Origin: Sulfurimonas xiamenensis
GTDB lineage: Bacteria; Campylobacterota; Campylobacteria; Campylobacterales; Sulfurimonadaceae
Assembly (NCBI RefSeq): GCF_009258045.1
Contig: NZ_CP041166.1
Location: forward strand, 744,001 to 808,000
DNA length: 64,000 nt
Reading direction: 5' to 3'
In this document: piece after piece, positions 46,589 through 57,094 of the stretch
Numbering within the stretch: position 1 is the stretch's first letter
Layout of the letters: each line of letters starts with the position of its first letter
The notes under the pieces: model-generated
Databases searched by the model: none
The model's input: only the letters and a program-made list of their open reading frames with translations
What the model was told of the DNA's origin: nothing
Made by a program: the position numbers and the translations under genes

Positions 46589-47785
46589 ATGATTATAAAA
46601 AATGCAATAGTTTGTGATGCAGAGTGCGAAAGAGAAGTTGATGTTCGTATAGAAGATAATATAATTACCGAAATAGGTACAAATCTCTCAGGTGATGAAA
46701 TCATAGATGCAAAAGGTTTATACTTTATACCTCTTTTAGTAGATACAAATATTAGAGTTCAAGACTCAATACTTAATGCAAATAATATAAAAGCTCTTTC
46801 TGATGAAGCATTAAAAGCCGGAATAGGGCATATAGTTTTAAATCCTGAGAGCACTCCCGCAATTGACAATGAGATAGTTTTGGAGTTTGCCCAAAATGGA
46901 CTCCATAATTTAAATGGTGCAAAAGTTGATTTAATGATAAATACATTAAATCAAGAGAATACCTTAAGTAATATCGCGATTTTATTAAAACGCGGAGCGG
47001 TTGTTCCATATATGAGTACTATTGCAAAAAATGATTTAGCTATTAAAATTGCTCAATATTGCCAAATGTATGGAGTTACTCTCTTTTGTAAAGCAGAGGA
47101 TAATTCGTTAATCTCCAGCGGAGTTATGCTAGATGGAGATGTAAGTTCAAAACTTGGTCTAGCAGGCATACCGGATCTGAGTGAAGTTCTGCATGTATCT
47201 CGTATGATAGAGATAGCAAGGCATTTTAAGATAAAAATTCTTTTTAAGTCAATCGCTTCACCTCGTTCAATCTATCTTATAGACAAAGCAAAAAGTGATG
47301 GTGTAGATGTAAGATGCGAGGTCTCTATTCATCATCTTATAAATTCTGATAAAGCATGTGAAAATTTCAATACAACTGCAAAGTTAAATCCGCCGCTTGC
47401 ATGTGAAAGTGATAGAGCAGAACTTTTAGAAGCGCTTAAAAGCGGTAAAATTGATATATTGACAACTCTGCATCAGCCAAGTTCTCCGGTAAATAAAGAG
47501 GTTGCTTTTTATGATGCTGCGTATGGATGTGAAGGAGTTGAAAAAGCGATGAGTCTCTATTATACAAAACTTGTTAAAAACAATATCATATCAATGAGTG
47601 AGCTTGTAAGGCTTTGTGTGAAAAATCCTGCTGATACAATAGGTGAAGAGAGAGGAGTTATAAAAGTGGGGCAGAGTGCCAATGCTATGCTTTTTGATCC
47701 AAGCAAGATTGTAAGAATGGATGAAAAATTTTCTCTTTATTGTGGGCAAGAGCTTTATGGTGAGATAAAAAGTGTCTTTTTTTAA
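46589..47785 (+). CDS. Dihydroorotase homologue without metal ligands (PyrC'-like)
   Basis: A 398-residue amidohydrolase-fold protein with the layout of type I dihydroorotase. The barrel start that normally reads D-x-H-x-H is DTNIR (52-56), so both first metal histidines are lost. The HxxH segment is ILFKSIAS, and the usual D-H of the last motif is Leu294-His295. NPADTIG and the GVIKVGQSANAMLFDPSK C-terminal strand are kept. It is therefore probably inactive and structural, like the PyrC' subunit that supports aspartate transcarbamoylase in Pseudomonas. No pyrB is nearby. A different hydrolase activity is less likely without the ligands. Confidence 0.82.
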   Translation: MIIKNAIVCDAECEREVDVRIEDNIITEIGTNLSGDEIIDAKGLYFIPLLVDTNIRVQDSILNANNIKALSDEALKAGIGHIVLNPESTPAIDNEIVLEFAQNGLHNLNGAKVDLMINTLNQENTLSNIAILLKRGAVVPYMSTIAKNDLAIKIAQYCQMYGVTLFCKAEDNSLISSGVMLDGDVSSKLGLAGIPDLSEVLHVSRMIEIARHFKIKILFKSIASPRSIYLIDKAKSDGVDVRCEVSIHHLINSDKACENFNTTAKLNPPLACESDRAELLEALKSGKIDILTTLHQPSSPVNKEVAFYDAAYGCEGVEKAMSLYYTKLVKNNIISMSELVRLCVKNPADTIGEERGVIKVGQSANAMLFDPSKIVRMDEKFSLYCGQELYGEIKSVFF

Positions 47786-47836
47786 TCAGATTATATTAAA
47801 ACTTATGATAAAATTTAAAAAAATAAAGGATGTTAA

Positions 47837-48069
47837 ATGTTACATGAATATCGTGATGTAATTACTCATATGAAAGAAAATGGAAAGGAACATGCTCATT
47901 TTTTAAGAATATTTAATAAGCACAATGAGATTGATGATAAGATAACAAAAGGTGAAAATGGTGATGTGCCATTAACTGATATGGAGTTAGAAACTCTTAA
48001 AAAAGAGAAACTAAAATTAAAAGATGAAGCGTATGCTATTTTATTACAACATAAAAAAGAGCATAATCT

Positions 48070-48073
<4 letters not shown>
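47837..48073 (+). CDS. YdcH family (DUF465) small protein
   Basis: A 78-residue, highly charged, helical protein predicted to be an antiparallel coiled coil, matching DUF465 in length and in the pattern of FLRIFNKHNEIDDKI followed by LETLKKEKLKLKDE. Widely distributed, with no established function. AAAGGATG precedes the ATG. It ends at a strong hairpin terminator. Confidence 0.88.
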
Positions 48074-49221
<1,148 letters not shown>

Positions 49222-49398
49222 CTAAATAAACTTTTTGTAAAATCAATATATAAAATCAAAAAATAAATTTAAGAAGAATAAGATTTTTGATTTAGATTCT
49301 ATAAGAAGTTTTACAATTATTAGCAAAATTGTACCCTAAAACTTATTTTCTCCATATAAAATCAAAATCAAATTTATATTGTTGCTGTTATGTTTTTT

Positions 49399-50577
49399 TT
49401 ACATTCCAGGAATTCTAGGAATTTTCCCCAATTTTGAGTATTTGCAGTATTTACCCCACCCTTTTTTTAGCCAGTGTCCAAAAATCGGCATAGGTATCAT
49501 AAATGCTTTTTTCTCATCTCTATAGACAAAAGCCGCTCCATCACCGCTGTCCATTACACATAAAATATTTAAATGTTCGTTATAACCTTTAAAATCGGTT
49601 TTGTTTTTGTCTCTAGCTTCTATATTGTGAGCCACATTTCTAGCCATAACTTCAGCTATGTGTCCCTGTTTCGCTCTCCAATCATACCCCTCAAGTGCAG
49701 CTACATCGCCTACTGCATAGATATTGCTAATTTTATCATCTATAACTACATTACAGTAATCATTAACTTTTACAAATCCTGCTTCATTTGTCGGTAAATC
49801 TGAGTTTTTAATAACATCATGCCCGTCTCCAGCAGAGATAAACATAGTAAAATCTGATGATAGCTTTGTATTGTCTTCAAATAATATGCCATCATTTTCA
49901 AATGATTTTATTTTTTTGCCAAAATGTTTGTCGATATTTAATTTATTAAAGAAAACATCCATCATTTTAAGTGCCTGACTTCCCATTCTTTTTCCAGGTT
50001 CTTCCATAGGTGCAAAAAAAGTCAGGTTATAGTTTTGTCTAATTTTCTTTTTCTTTAGATAATTATGAACATTAAACAGCAGTTCAAATGCAGGACCACC
50101 ACGAACTGCAGAGCTGTCTTTAGGATTGCCGCCGAATCCAAAACAGATATTTCCGCTTCCTTTGTTGACTATCTCTTCGAGTTTGTCTCTTAAAAGAATT
50201 GATTGCTCCGGTGCTCCGCAAATAGAGAGAGTGTTTTCAAGACCGGGATGTTTCATTTTTGAAGCGCCCATAGCAACAACAAGATAATCATACTCCGTTA
50301 TTGTTTTGCCGCTTTTTAAGCTTACAGTGTTATTTTTCGCTGATATAGCTTCTACAGAATCTATGATAAGATCAAACCCGTGAGCATCTTTTAGAGCATT
50401 CAAGTCTACGCAAACATCATCAAAGCTGCTCTCTTTTGTCGGTACCCATATAGAAGTTGGATAGATATAGAAGTAGTCTCTATCACTTATAAGTGTAACA
50501 TTGTAATTTGCTTTTCTTAAATATATCGCTGATTCAATACCGGCAAATCCACCGCCTAAAATTAATACATTTTTCAT
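49399..50577 (-). CDS. Sulfide:quinone oxidoreductase-like flavoprotein
   Basis: A 392-residue protein with the two-dinucleotide-binding fold of SQR, flavocytochrome c sulfide dehydrogenase and NDH-2. The FAD motif is GGGFAGIE (8-15), with YLVVAMGA (98-105) and IYAVGDVAA (286-294) further on. Cys120 and Cys340 match two of the three SQR cysteines by position. The third, normally a cysteine just before G-P-A-(Y/F)-E, is missing: the segment reads AVRGGPAFE. No signal peptide is seen. The C-terminal WLKKGWGKYCKYSK is amphipathic and could touch the membrane. Sulfide oxidation is plausible in a sulfur bacterium but not secured. Confidence 0.78.
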   Translation of the reverse strand: MKNVLILGGGFAGIESAIYLRKANYNVTLISDRDYFYIYPTSIWVPTKESSFDDVCVDLNALKDAHGFDLIIDSVEAISAKNNTVSLKSGKTITEYDYLVVAMGASKMKHPGLENTLSICGAPEQSILLRDKLEEIVNKGSGNICFGFGGNPKDSSAVRGGPAFELLFNVHNYLKKKKIRQNYNLTFFAPMEEPGKRMGSQALKMMDVFFNKLNIDKHFGKKIKSFENDGILFEDNTKLSSDFTMFISAGDGHDVIKNSDLPTNEAGFVKVNDYCNVVIDDKISNIYAVGDVAALEGYDWRAKQGHIAEVMARNVAHNIEARDKNKTDFKGYNEHLNILCVMDSGDGAAFVYRDEKKAFMIPMPIFGHWLKKGWGKYCKYSKLGKIPRIPGM

Positions 50578-50741
50578 AATTTTTTCCTTATTAAATATTA
50601 TGAATGTATTTTATAATATAAGCAATTAAAATAATATTAATATTTTTTACTTATTTGTTACATTAAATGAGCTTCTTGTTAAATGCTTTTTTTAAGCACT
50701 TTTTTTGTAAAATTATACAAAAAAATTTACAAGGTGAATTT

Positions 50742-51308
50742 ATGGCAGCTATTGGAATGGGTGATATTAAAAAAGGTGTTCGTCTAATTATAGGTGAGGT
50801 ACCTTATAGAGTGGTGGAATTTCAACATGTTAAACCAGGTAAAGGTGCGGCATTTGTTCGTATGAAAGTAAAAAGTTTTTTAAATGGAAAAGTAGTTGAA
50901 AAAACTGTTCATGCAGGTGATAAATTTGAAGTGCCTGAAATCACATATAAAACAATGCAGTATCTTTATGATGATGGTGAAATGTATCAGTTTATGGACA
51001 ATGAAACATACGAGCAGCTTGGACTTAGCTACGAGCAGTGCGATGATGCTTCTAAATGGTTTAAAGACGGAATCAATGTTGACATTATATTTTATAAAGG
51101 AAAAGCTATATCTGTAACTGCTCCGGAAACTATGGAGCTTATTGTTACTGATACACCACCAAACTTTAAAGGCGATACTTCAAGCGGAAGCAAAAAACCT
51201 GCAACTCTTGAAACAGGAGCTGTTATTCAAGTACCTTACCATGTGCTTGAGGGTGATCTTATTAAAGTAAATACTGTTGATGGTGAATACTTAGAAAAAG
51301 TTAAGTAA
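50742..51308 (+). CDS. efp: Elongation factor P
   Basis: Relieves ribosomes stalled at proline runs. The 188-residue protein has three barrel domains. The modification loop HVKPGKGAAF carries Lys34, the position beta-lysylated by EpmA in other bacteria. I chose ATG 50742, behind AAGGTGAAT, since the in-frame extension to 50667 adds a non-homologous hydrophobic leader. A hairpin follows the stop. Confidence 0.97.
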   Translation: MAAIGMGDIKKGVRLIIGEVPYRVVEFQHVKPGKGAAFVRMKVKSFLNGKVVEKTVHAGDKFEVPEITYKTMQYLYDDGEMYQFMDNETYEQLGLSYEQCDDASKWFKDGINVDIIFYKGKAISVTAPETMELIVTDTPPNFKGDTSSGSKKPATLETGAVIQVPYHVLEGDLIKVNTVDGEYLEKVK

Positions 51309-51315
51309 TTTTCCT

Positions 51316-51337
51316 GGATACGATATTTTTCGTATCC
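51316..51337 (+). terminator. Hairpin after efp
   Basis: GGATACGA (51316-51323) and TCGTATCC (51330-51337) form a perfect eight-pair stem with a TATTTT loop, eight bases after the efp stop. No clean T run follows, so termination may be partial. Confidence 0.6.
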
Positions 51338-51386
51338 GAAATCTGCTGAAATAATTAAAAAAAATAAAACAATCTAATATTGTAAC

Positions 51387-51414
51387 TTGCACTTAATATC
51401 AATTTTACTATAAT
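51387..51414 (+). promoter_or_regulatory. dnaE promoter
   Basis: TTGCAC at 51387-51392 and TATAAT at 51409-51414 are spaced by 16 bases, 40 bases before the dnaE ATG. The -35 match is better than is usual in this phylum. Confidence 0.6.
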
Positions 51415-51453
51415 TTCAAGTATTAAAATATATATACAAAAGGTTACAAAATA

Positions 51454-54400
51454 ATGAGTGTTTTACCATTTACACACTTACATCTTCACACTGAATATTC
51501 ACTTCTAGACGGTGCAAATAAACTCTCAAATCTTGTAACACAGGTAAAAAAACTTGGCATGACTTCTGTTGCTATGACAGATCACGGTAATATGTTCGGT
51601 GCAATAGATTTTTACAAACTTATGAAAGATGCCGGAATAAAACCTATTATTGGAATAGAGGGATATATTCATAATGGTGAAAATATTGATGATAAAAGCA
51701 CAAAACAGCGATTTCATATCTGTCTTTTTGCCAAAAATCAAAAGGGTTATGAAAACCTTATGTATCTCTCATCAAAAGCTTTTATAGACGGTTTTTACTA
51801 CTTTCCGAGGATCAATAAAAAAGAGCTTAGAGAGCACTCTGAGGGTCTTATATGCAGCTCTGCGTGTCTTCAAGGCGAAATAAACTGGCATTTAAATACG
51901 GCAAACGAAAGAAATATTAAAAACGGCGCCTTGGGATATGAGGGAGCCAAGGCTGCTGCACTTGAGTATAAAGAAATTTTTGGTGATGATTTTTATCTTG
52001 AACTAATGCGTCACGGAATAGGCGATCAGCTTTTTATTGATGATCAGATATTAAAGCTCTCCAAAGAACTTGATATAAAAATAATTGCCACAAATGACAC
52101 TCACTATACATTTCCAAATGATGCGCAGTATCATGAAGCATTTATGTGTATAGGAATGAATAAACTCTATGATGACCCAAACCGCATGCGTCACTCTGTG
52201 CATGAATTTTATCTCAAAAGCCCAGATCAGATGGCGCGTCTCTTTGCCGATATTCCCGAAGCTCTTGAAAATACACAGGAGATTGTAGATAAGTGCAATC
52301 TGGAGCTAAAACTAGGTGACCCAGTTCCCCCAAATTTTAAATTTACAAAAGAGTATGCAAAAAATGAGGGACTAGATATTGATAATGAGGATGATGCACC
52401 GCTGGGAGATGATGCGACTAAAGAGCAAAAAAGAGCTTGGAAGAGCGCAGCGGATAAAAATGATGCAGACTATTTTGTTTATCGTTGTGAACTTGGTTTG
52501 GAACAAAGACTTAAGCATGTACCTCAAGAAAAACATCAGCAGTATAGAGATAGACTTAATTTCGAGATGGATGTTATAAACTCCATGAAATTTCCCGGTT
52601 ATATGTTGATTGTCTGGGATTTTGTGAAAGTTGCAAAAGAGATGGGTATAGCTGTAGGACCGGGTCGTGGTTCGGCAGCAGGAAGTCTTGTTGCATACTC
52701 ATTAGAGATTACAGATATTGATCCTATGAAGTATGATCTTCTTTTTGAGAGATTTCTCAATCCAGAACGCGTAAGTATGCCCGATATTGATATGGACTTT
52801 ATGCAGGCGCGCCGCGGAGAAGTTATTGATTATGTTGTAAAAAAGTATGGACGAAATCAGGTAGCGCAGATTATTACATTTGGTTCGCTTTTGGCAAAAG
52901 GGGTTATTCGTGATGTTGCGCGTGTTCTTGATATGCCTCTTTCACAGGCGGATAAAATGGCAAAGCTTGTTCCAGATGAGCTTGGAATCACACTTAACGG
53001 TAAAACAAAAAATGGTGATTTTATACCAGGCGCTTTTCAAAAAGAACCTAAGCTTCAAGAATTTATAGAGAGTGATGCCAATGCTGCAAGAGTCTGGGAG
53101 TTTGCTAAGAAACTCGAAGGTCTCAAGCGTAATTCCGGGATACATGCTGCCGGCGTTGTTATCTCAAATGAGGAGCTTTGGAAAAAAACACCTATCTATA
53201 AGCCATCGGGTGAAGAGACTTTTGTAACACAATATTCACTAAATTACTTAGAAGATGTTGATTTGATTAAGTTTGACTTTTTAGGGCTTAAAACACTTGA
53301 TGTTATCGACAATGCTATAAAACTTATAAAATTGAGATACAACAAAGAGATTAAATGGCATGAGATAGATGAGAATGACCCTAAAGTTTATGATGTGATT
53401 CGCAGCGGAAACACGGTAGGAATGTTTCAGATAGAGAGTTCGGGAATGCAGGATCTAAATAAGCGACTTAAACCCGACAGTTTTGAGGACCTCATTGCGG
53501 TCTTGGCGCTTTATCGCCCGGGACCGATGGAGTCTGGAATGCTTGAGAGTTTTATAGAGAGAAAGCATGGAAGAGAGAAGATTGAGTACACATTTGATAC
53601 GATGCAACCTATTTTGGAAAATACATATGGAGTCATCGTTTATCAAGAACAGGTTATGCAGATAGTACAAACCGTGGGCGGTTTTTCTCTCGGTTATTCG
53701 GATATTATTCGTCGTGCAATGGGTAAGAAAAAGGATATGTCTACTTATAATGATGAGTTTGCAAAAGGAGCTCAAAAGCAGGGATTTGACTACAATGAGG
53801 CATCTAAACTTTTTGATTTGATTGAGAAGTTTGCGGGATACGGTTTTAACAAATCCCACTCTGCAGCTTATGCAATGGTTACATTTCAAACAGCATGGCT
53901 AAAAACTTACTATCCAAATGAATTTATGGCGGCACTTTTAACATCAGATAAAGATAATACCGACAAAGTCGTGCGCTATATTGATGAGACAAAGAGAATG
54001 GGCATTGAGCTCTCACCTCCGGATATTTGTGATTCACAGCTAGAATTTTCCGCAATTACAAAAGATGGCAAAGAGATTGTTCTTTTTGGTTTAGGTGCTA
54101 TTAAAGGAGTTGGACAATCAGCAGTTCTTTCTATTTTAGAAACAAGAAAAGAGGGTGGTGATTTTACATCAATAGAAGATTTTGTAAATAGGATTGAACC
54201 CTCAAAAGTAAATAAAAGAGTGATAGAGTCTATTATAAAAGCGGGCGGTTTTGACAGATTTGGATTTTCCAGAAAGGCTCTTTTGGATCAAGTTGAAAAG
54301 ATAGTAGATACTGCAAAAGATGCTTCAATGGCAAGAAAAAATGCAGTAGGAAGTCTTTTTAGTGATGATAGTGAAATTACAACCGTTGAGTTAAAGTTAA

Positions 54401-55062
54401 TAAATTCTCAAGAGTATGAGTTAAAAGAGATTTTAGAATTTGAAAAAGAGACATTGGGCTTTTATGTCTCAGGACACCCGCTTGATGAGTATAGAGAAAA
54501 GATAGAGGAGCTGGAGTATACGCTATCATCAGAGATAGAGAGTGTTAAAGACGGTTCGTATGCAATTTTTATCGGAAAAGTTGAAGAGATAACAAAAAAA
54601 ACATCCAAAAAGGGGAATCAGTTCGGCATTGTAAATATTATGGATTTTCACGGAAATATTGAAGTTATGCTCTTTAGCGACAAACTCGAAGAGTTAAATC
54701 AGATGAACTTAAACGAGCCTATAGCTTTTAAGACAAAAATTACTCATACAGATATGTTTACAAGAATCAGCGTAAGTAAAATTATGACGCTTAAAGATGC
54801 TAAAAAAGAGACAAAAAAGACAAAAAAAGAGGTACGAGAAATACCTCTTGAGCCTATAAATCTTTCTATAAAATTAGATACTGATATGAAAGTAATTGAA
54901 GATTTATATAGAATTGTCAGACAAAATCCAGGAAATAGAGAGCTAAAAATCACCATAATCTCAAAACTTCAAAATGTTATAATCGACTCGGCTATAAGAG
55001 TAGACAGCAAAATTTTAACGGCATTGGACGGTAACGAGTTTGTTGATATTTTAGCTTCATAA
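51454..55062 (+). CDS. dnaE: DNA polymerase III alpha subunit
   Basis: Replicative polymerase. The 1202 residues begin with a PHP domain (HLHLHTEYSLLDG near residue 8, then AMTDHGNMFG). The palm follows, with GPGRGSAAGSLVAY and the catalytic acids in MPDIDMDFMQ near 445. Next are the fingers with GVIVYQEQVMQI and the YGFNKSHSAAYA loop, then a helix-hairpin-helix region, an OB fold (near 1020-1110) and a C-terminal tau-binding domain. It is slightly longer than the E. coli protein. It has its own promoter and probably drives the two small downstream genes. Confidence 0.97.
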   Translation: MSVLPFTHLHLHTEYSLLDGANKLSNLVTQVKKLGMTSVAMTDHGNMFGAIDFYKLMKDAGIKPIIGIEGYIHNGENIDDKSTKQRFHICLFAKNQKGYENLMYLSSKAFIDGFYYFPRINKKELREHSEGLICSSACLQGEINWHLNTANERNIKNGALGYEGAKAAALEYKEIFGDDFYLELMRHGIGDQLFIDDQILKLSKELDIKIIATNDTHYTFPNDAQYHEAFMCIGMNKLYDDPNRMRHSVHEFYLKSPDQMARLFADIPEALENTQEIVDKCNLELKLGDPVPPNFKFTKEYAKNEGLDIDNEDDAPLGDDATKEQKRAWKSAADKNDADYFVYRCELGLEQRLKHVPQEKHQQYRDRLNFEMDVINSMKFPGYMLIVWDFVKVAKEMGIAVGPGRGSAAGSLVAYSLEITDIDPMKYDLLFERFLNPERVSMPDIDMDFMQARRGEVIDYVVKKYGRNQVAQIITFGSLLAKGVIRDVARVLDMPLSQADKMAKLVPDELGITLNGKTKNGDFIPGAFQKEPKLQEFIESDANAARVWEFAKKLEGLKRNSGIHAAGVVISNEELWKKTPIYKPSGEETFVTQYSLNYLEDVDLIKFDFLGLKTLDVIDNAIKLIKLRYNKEIKWHEIDENDPKVYDVIRSGNTVGMFQIESSGMQDLNKRLKPDSFEDLIAVLALYRPGPMESGMLESFIERKHGREKIEYTFDTMQPILENTYGVIVYQEQVMQIVQTVGGFSLGYSDIIRRAMGKKKDMSTYNDEFAKGAQKQGFDYNEASKLFDLIEKFAGYGFNKSHSAAYAMVTFQTAWLKTYYPNEFMAALLTSDKDNTDKVVRYIDETKRMGIELSPPDICDSQLEFSAITKDGKEIVLFGLGAIKGVGQSAVLSILETRKEGGDFTSIEDFVNRIEPSKVNKRVIESIIKAGGFDRFGFSRKALLDQVEKIVDTAKDASMARKNAVGSLFSDDSEITTVELKLINSQEYELKEILEFEKETLGFYVSGHPLDEYREKIEELEYTLSSEIESVKDGSYAIFIGKVEEITKKTSKKGNQFGIVNIMDFHGNIEVMLFSDKLEELNQMNLNEPIAFKTKITHTDMFTRISVSKIMTLKDAKKETKKTKKEVREIPLEPINLSIKLDTDMKVIEDLYRIVRQNPGNRELKITIISKLQNVIIDSAIRVDSKILTALDGNEFVDILAS

Positions 55063-55069
55063 GGTTTAT

Positions 55070-55381
55070 ATGAAAGAAAAAATTAAAGCAAAAGCACAAG
55101 CCATAGTACAAAATCCAAATGCGAAAAAAGCATTACAGTCGATAAAACCGCAGAAGAATTTTTGGGGGATAGGCGGAGTTGTTCTCTTTTTTATCGTTCC
55201 TGAAATTATTGCTTATATTTGGGGTGAAGATATTACGAAGTATGCAAATAATGAGCTTTTAAAACCTCAAGATTTTCTAAATACTCAGTATTATGAGTTA
55301 TTAGTAATGCTCTTTGAAGAGGGAATAAGTTATATAAACCTTGCCATTGGCATAGCACTTTTAATTTGGTTGTTTTTATAA
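55070..55381 (+). CDS. Small two-helix membrane protein downstream of dnaE
   Basis: A 103-residue protein I do not recognise. A basic N-terminal helix (1-28, many lysines) leads to one transmembrane segment (about 33-50, GIGGVVLFFIVPEIIAYIW) and a second at the C-terminus (about 87-103). The stretch between, acidic and tyrosine-rich, would sit outside if the basic end is cytoplasmic. It starts seven bases after dnaE and its TAA shares a base with the next ATG, so it is co-translated with a DUF167 gene. Function unknown. Confidence 0.78.
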   Translation: MKEKIKAKAQAIVQNPNAKKALQSIKPQKNFWGIGGVVLFFIVPEIIAYIWGEDITKYANNELLKPQDFLNTQYYELLVMLFEEGISYINLAIGIALLIWLFL

Positions 55382-55686
55382 TGAAGGCAAGAGATTTAGA
55401 ATGTATTTTTTATGAATGGGACAGAGATGTGCTGGTTTTAAATATTTTGGGGACACCTGCCGCAAAAAGGGATGTGATAGGCAAAGTAAGGGGCAACCAG
55501 CTCAAAGTAAGTGTAAAAGCGCAGCCTGAAGGCGGCAGGGCAACTGACTATATGGTCTCTTTTTTGGCAAAGGAGTTTGGAGTGAGTGCATCAAACATAG
55601 AAGTAGTTTACGGCCGTGAGAGCATTCATAAACAACTTCGCATAAAAGCACCAAAAAAACTTCCAAAAGTGATAGAGTATAAGTAG
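55381..55686 (+). CDS. DUF167 / YggU family protein
   Basis: A 101-residue protein of the YggU fold. The conserved core is LGTPAAKRDVIGKVRGNQLKV-like near residues 25-45, then KAQPEGGRATDYMVSFLAKEFGV and a closing VVYGRESIHKQLRIK strand. The family is widespread and uncharacterised. The ATG at 55381 overlaps the preceding stop (TAATG); an in-frame upstream start at 55366 is less likely. Confidence 0.88.
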   Translation: MKARDLECIFYEWDRDVLVLNILGTPAAKRDVIGKVRGNQLKVSVKAQPEGGRATDYMVSFLAKEFGVSASNIEVVYGRESIHKQLRIKAPKKLPKVIEYK

Positions 55687-55703
55687 AATAAAAAATATTT
55701 TTG

Positions 55704-55709
55704 TATAAT
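55704..55709 (+). promoter_or_regulatory. -10 box of the M18 aminopeptidase gene
   Basis: TATAAT preceded by TTG, 41 bases before the ATG at 55750, inside the 63-base gap after the DUF167 gene. Confidence 0.5.
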
Positions 55710-55749
55710 CAAAAAGATAAAGTATAAATTTCATTTAGGAACTATAGTA

Positions 55750-57012
55750 ATGACACAAGAAAATTTCAACGAAGGACTTTTAGGTTTTTTAGATGCTTCA
55801 CCGACTCCTTTTCATGCAACGCAGAATATGGCAGGAATGTTCGAAAATGCCGGATTTATAAAGCTTTATGAAGAACAAAGATGGGAGTTGGAACCTGGTA
55901 AAAAGTACTATTTGACTAGAAATGATTCATCAATTATAGCTTTTACATACTCTGGCGAAAAGAATTATGTAATGGTTGGGGCACATACTGATTCTCCAAA
56001 TCTAAAAGTAAAACCAAATCCGGTTATTAAAGAGCATGGAGCTGTAAAGTTTGGAGTTGAACCATATGGCGGTCTGCTTTTAAATACATGGTTTGACAGA
56101 GATTTCTCTTTGGCCGGAAGAGTCAGTTATTTGGACTCAAATAATATAATAAAAGATGCTTTGATTGATGTTAAAAAACCAATAGCTATTATTCCTTCGC
56201 TTGCAATTCATTTGGATGATAAAGCAAATCAAGAGCGAAGTATTAATGCACAGAGTGATATATTGCCGATTTTATCTACTTCAGATGATTTTCATTTTGA
56301 ACAATTTTTAAAAGATCAGCTAAAGATAAGCGGTGTCGATGAGGTAAAAGAGCTATATGCAAATGATCTGAATTTTTATGATGTTCAAAATGCTTCTTTT
56401 GTAGGCCTTAATGATGACTTTATTGCTAGCGCAAGGATTGACAATCTTATTAGCTGTTATGTCGGTATACTTTCAATTTGCAGCATTGATGAGAGCAAAC
56501 CTATGCTTTTTATTGCAAATGATCATGAAGAGGTGGGAAGCAGTTCGACTTCAGGTGCGGGCGGAAGTTTTTTAGAAAATACACTTCATAGAGTTTTTGA
56601 TGATTATGAAGAGTTTGTTCAAATGATTCGTTCATCCATAATGATATCTGCAGATAATGCACATGCCATTCATCCGAATTATCCAAGTAAACATGATGCA
56701 AATCATGCCCCGCATATAAATAAAGGAAGTGTTATAAAAATAAATGCTTCTCAACGCTACGCTTCAAACTCTAAAACTGTTTCAAGATTTATGAATATTG
56801 CATCTTCGATAGGCGAGCCTTTTCAAACATTTGTAACAAGAAGCGATATGGGATGCGGTTCTACCATCGGTCCTATAACAGCTACAAGATTAGGTATAGA
56901 AACATTGGATATAGGAGTTCCAACTTTTGCAATGCATTCCATAAGAGAGTTATGCGGAAGTAAAGATGCTTATAGTCTTTATAAAATCATCCTAAGTTTT
57001 AATGATTCTTGA
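55750..57012 (+). CDS. M18 family aminopeptidase
   Basis: A 420-residue cytosolic zinc aminopeptidase of the aspartyl aminopeptidase type, releasing N-terminal acidic or neutral residues. The first metal histidine is in GAHTDSPNLKVKP (about 77-89). The catalytic glutamates are in NDHEEVGSSSTSGAGG (about 257-272). The ISADNAHAIHPNY and RSDMGCGSTIGPI segments complete the site, followed by DIGVPTFAMHSIRE. Normal length with its own promoter. Residue preference cannot be told from sequence. Confidence 0.93.
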   Translation: MTQENFNEGLLGFLDASPTPFHATQNMAGMFENAGFIKLYEEQRWELEPGKKYYLTRNDSSIIAFTYSGEKNYVMVGAHTDSPNLKVKPNPVIKEHGAVKFGVEPYGGLLLNTWFDRDFSLAGRVSYLDSNNIIKDALIDVKKPIAIIPSLAIHLDDKANQERSINAQSDILPILSTSDDFHFEQFLKDQLKISGVDEVKELYANDLNFYDVQNASFVGLNDDFIASARIDNLISCYVGILSICSIDESKPMLFIANDHEEVGSSSTSGAGGSFLENTLHRVFDDYEEFVQMIRSSIMISADNAHAIHPNYPSKHDANHAPHINKGSVIKINASQRYASNSKTVSRFMNIASSIGEPFQTFVTRSDMGCGSTIGPITATRLGIETLDIGVPTFAMHSIRELCGSKDAYSLYKIILSFNDS

Positions 57013-57094
57013 TATAGATCAAAATAAAATTGTTATATGATAATAATTTTTAAATTATAAAATGTTAAAATTTTAGTTAAAAAGTAGGTATAAA

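Noticed and set aside
50667-50741. 25-residue N-terminal extension of EF-P
   Set aside because: EF-P proteins start at the MAAIGMGDIKKG segment; ATG 50742 has a good ribosome site and the extension is Phe-rich and unlike the family.
53455-53889. 144-codon frame antisense to dnaE
   Set aside because: Lies wholly inside the conserved polymerase core and has no ribosome site or family features.
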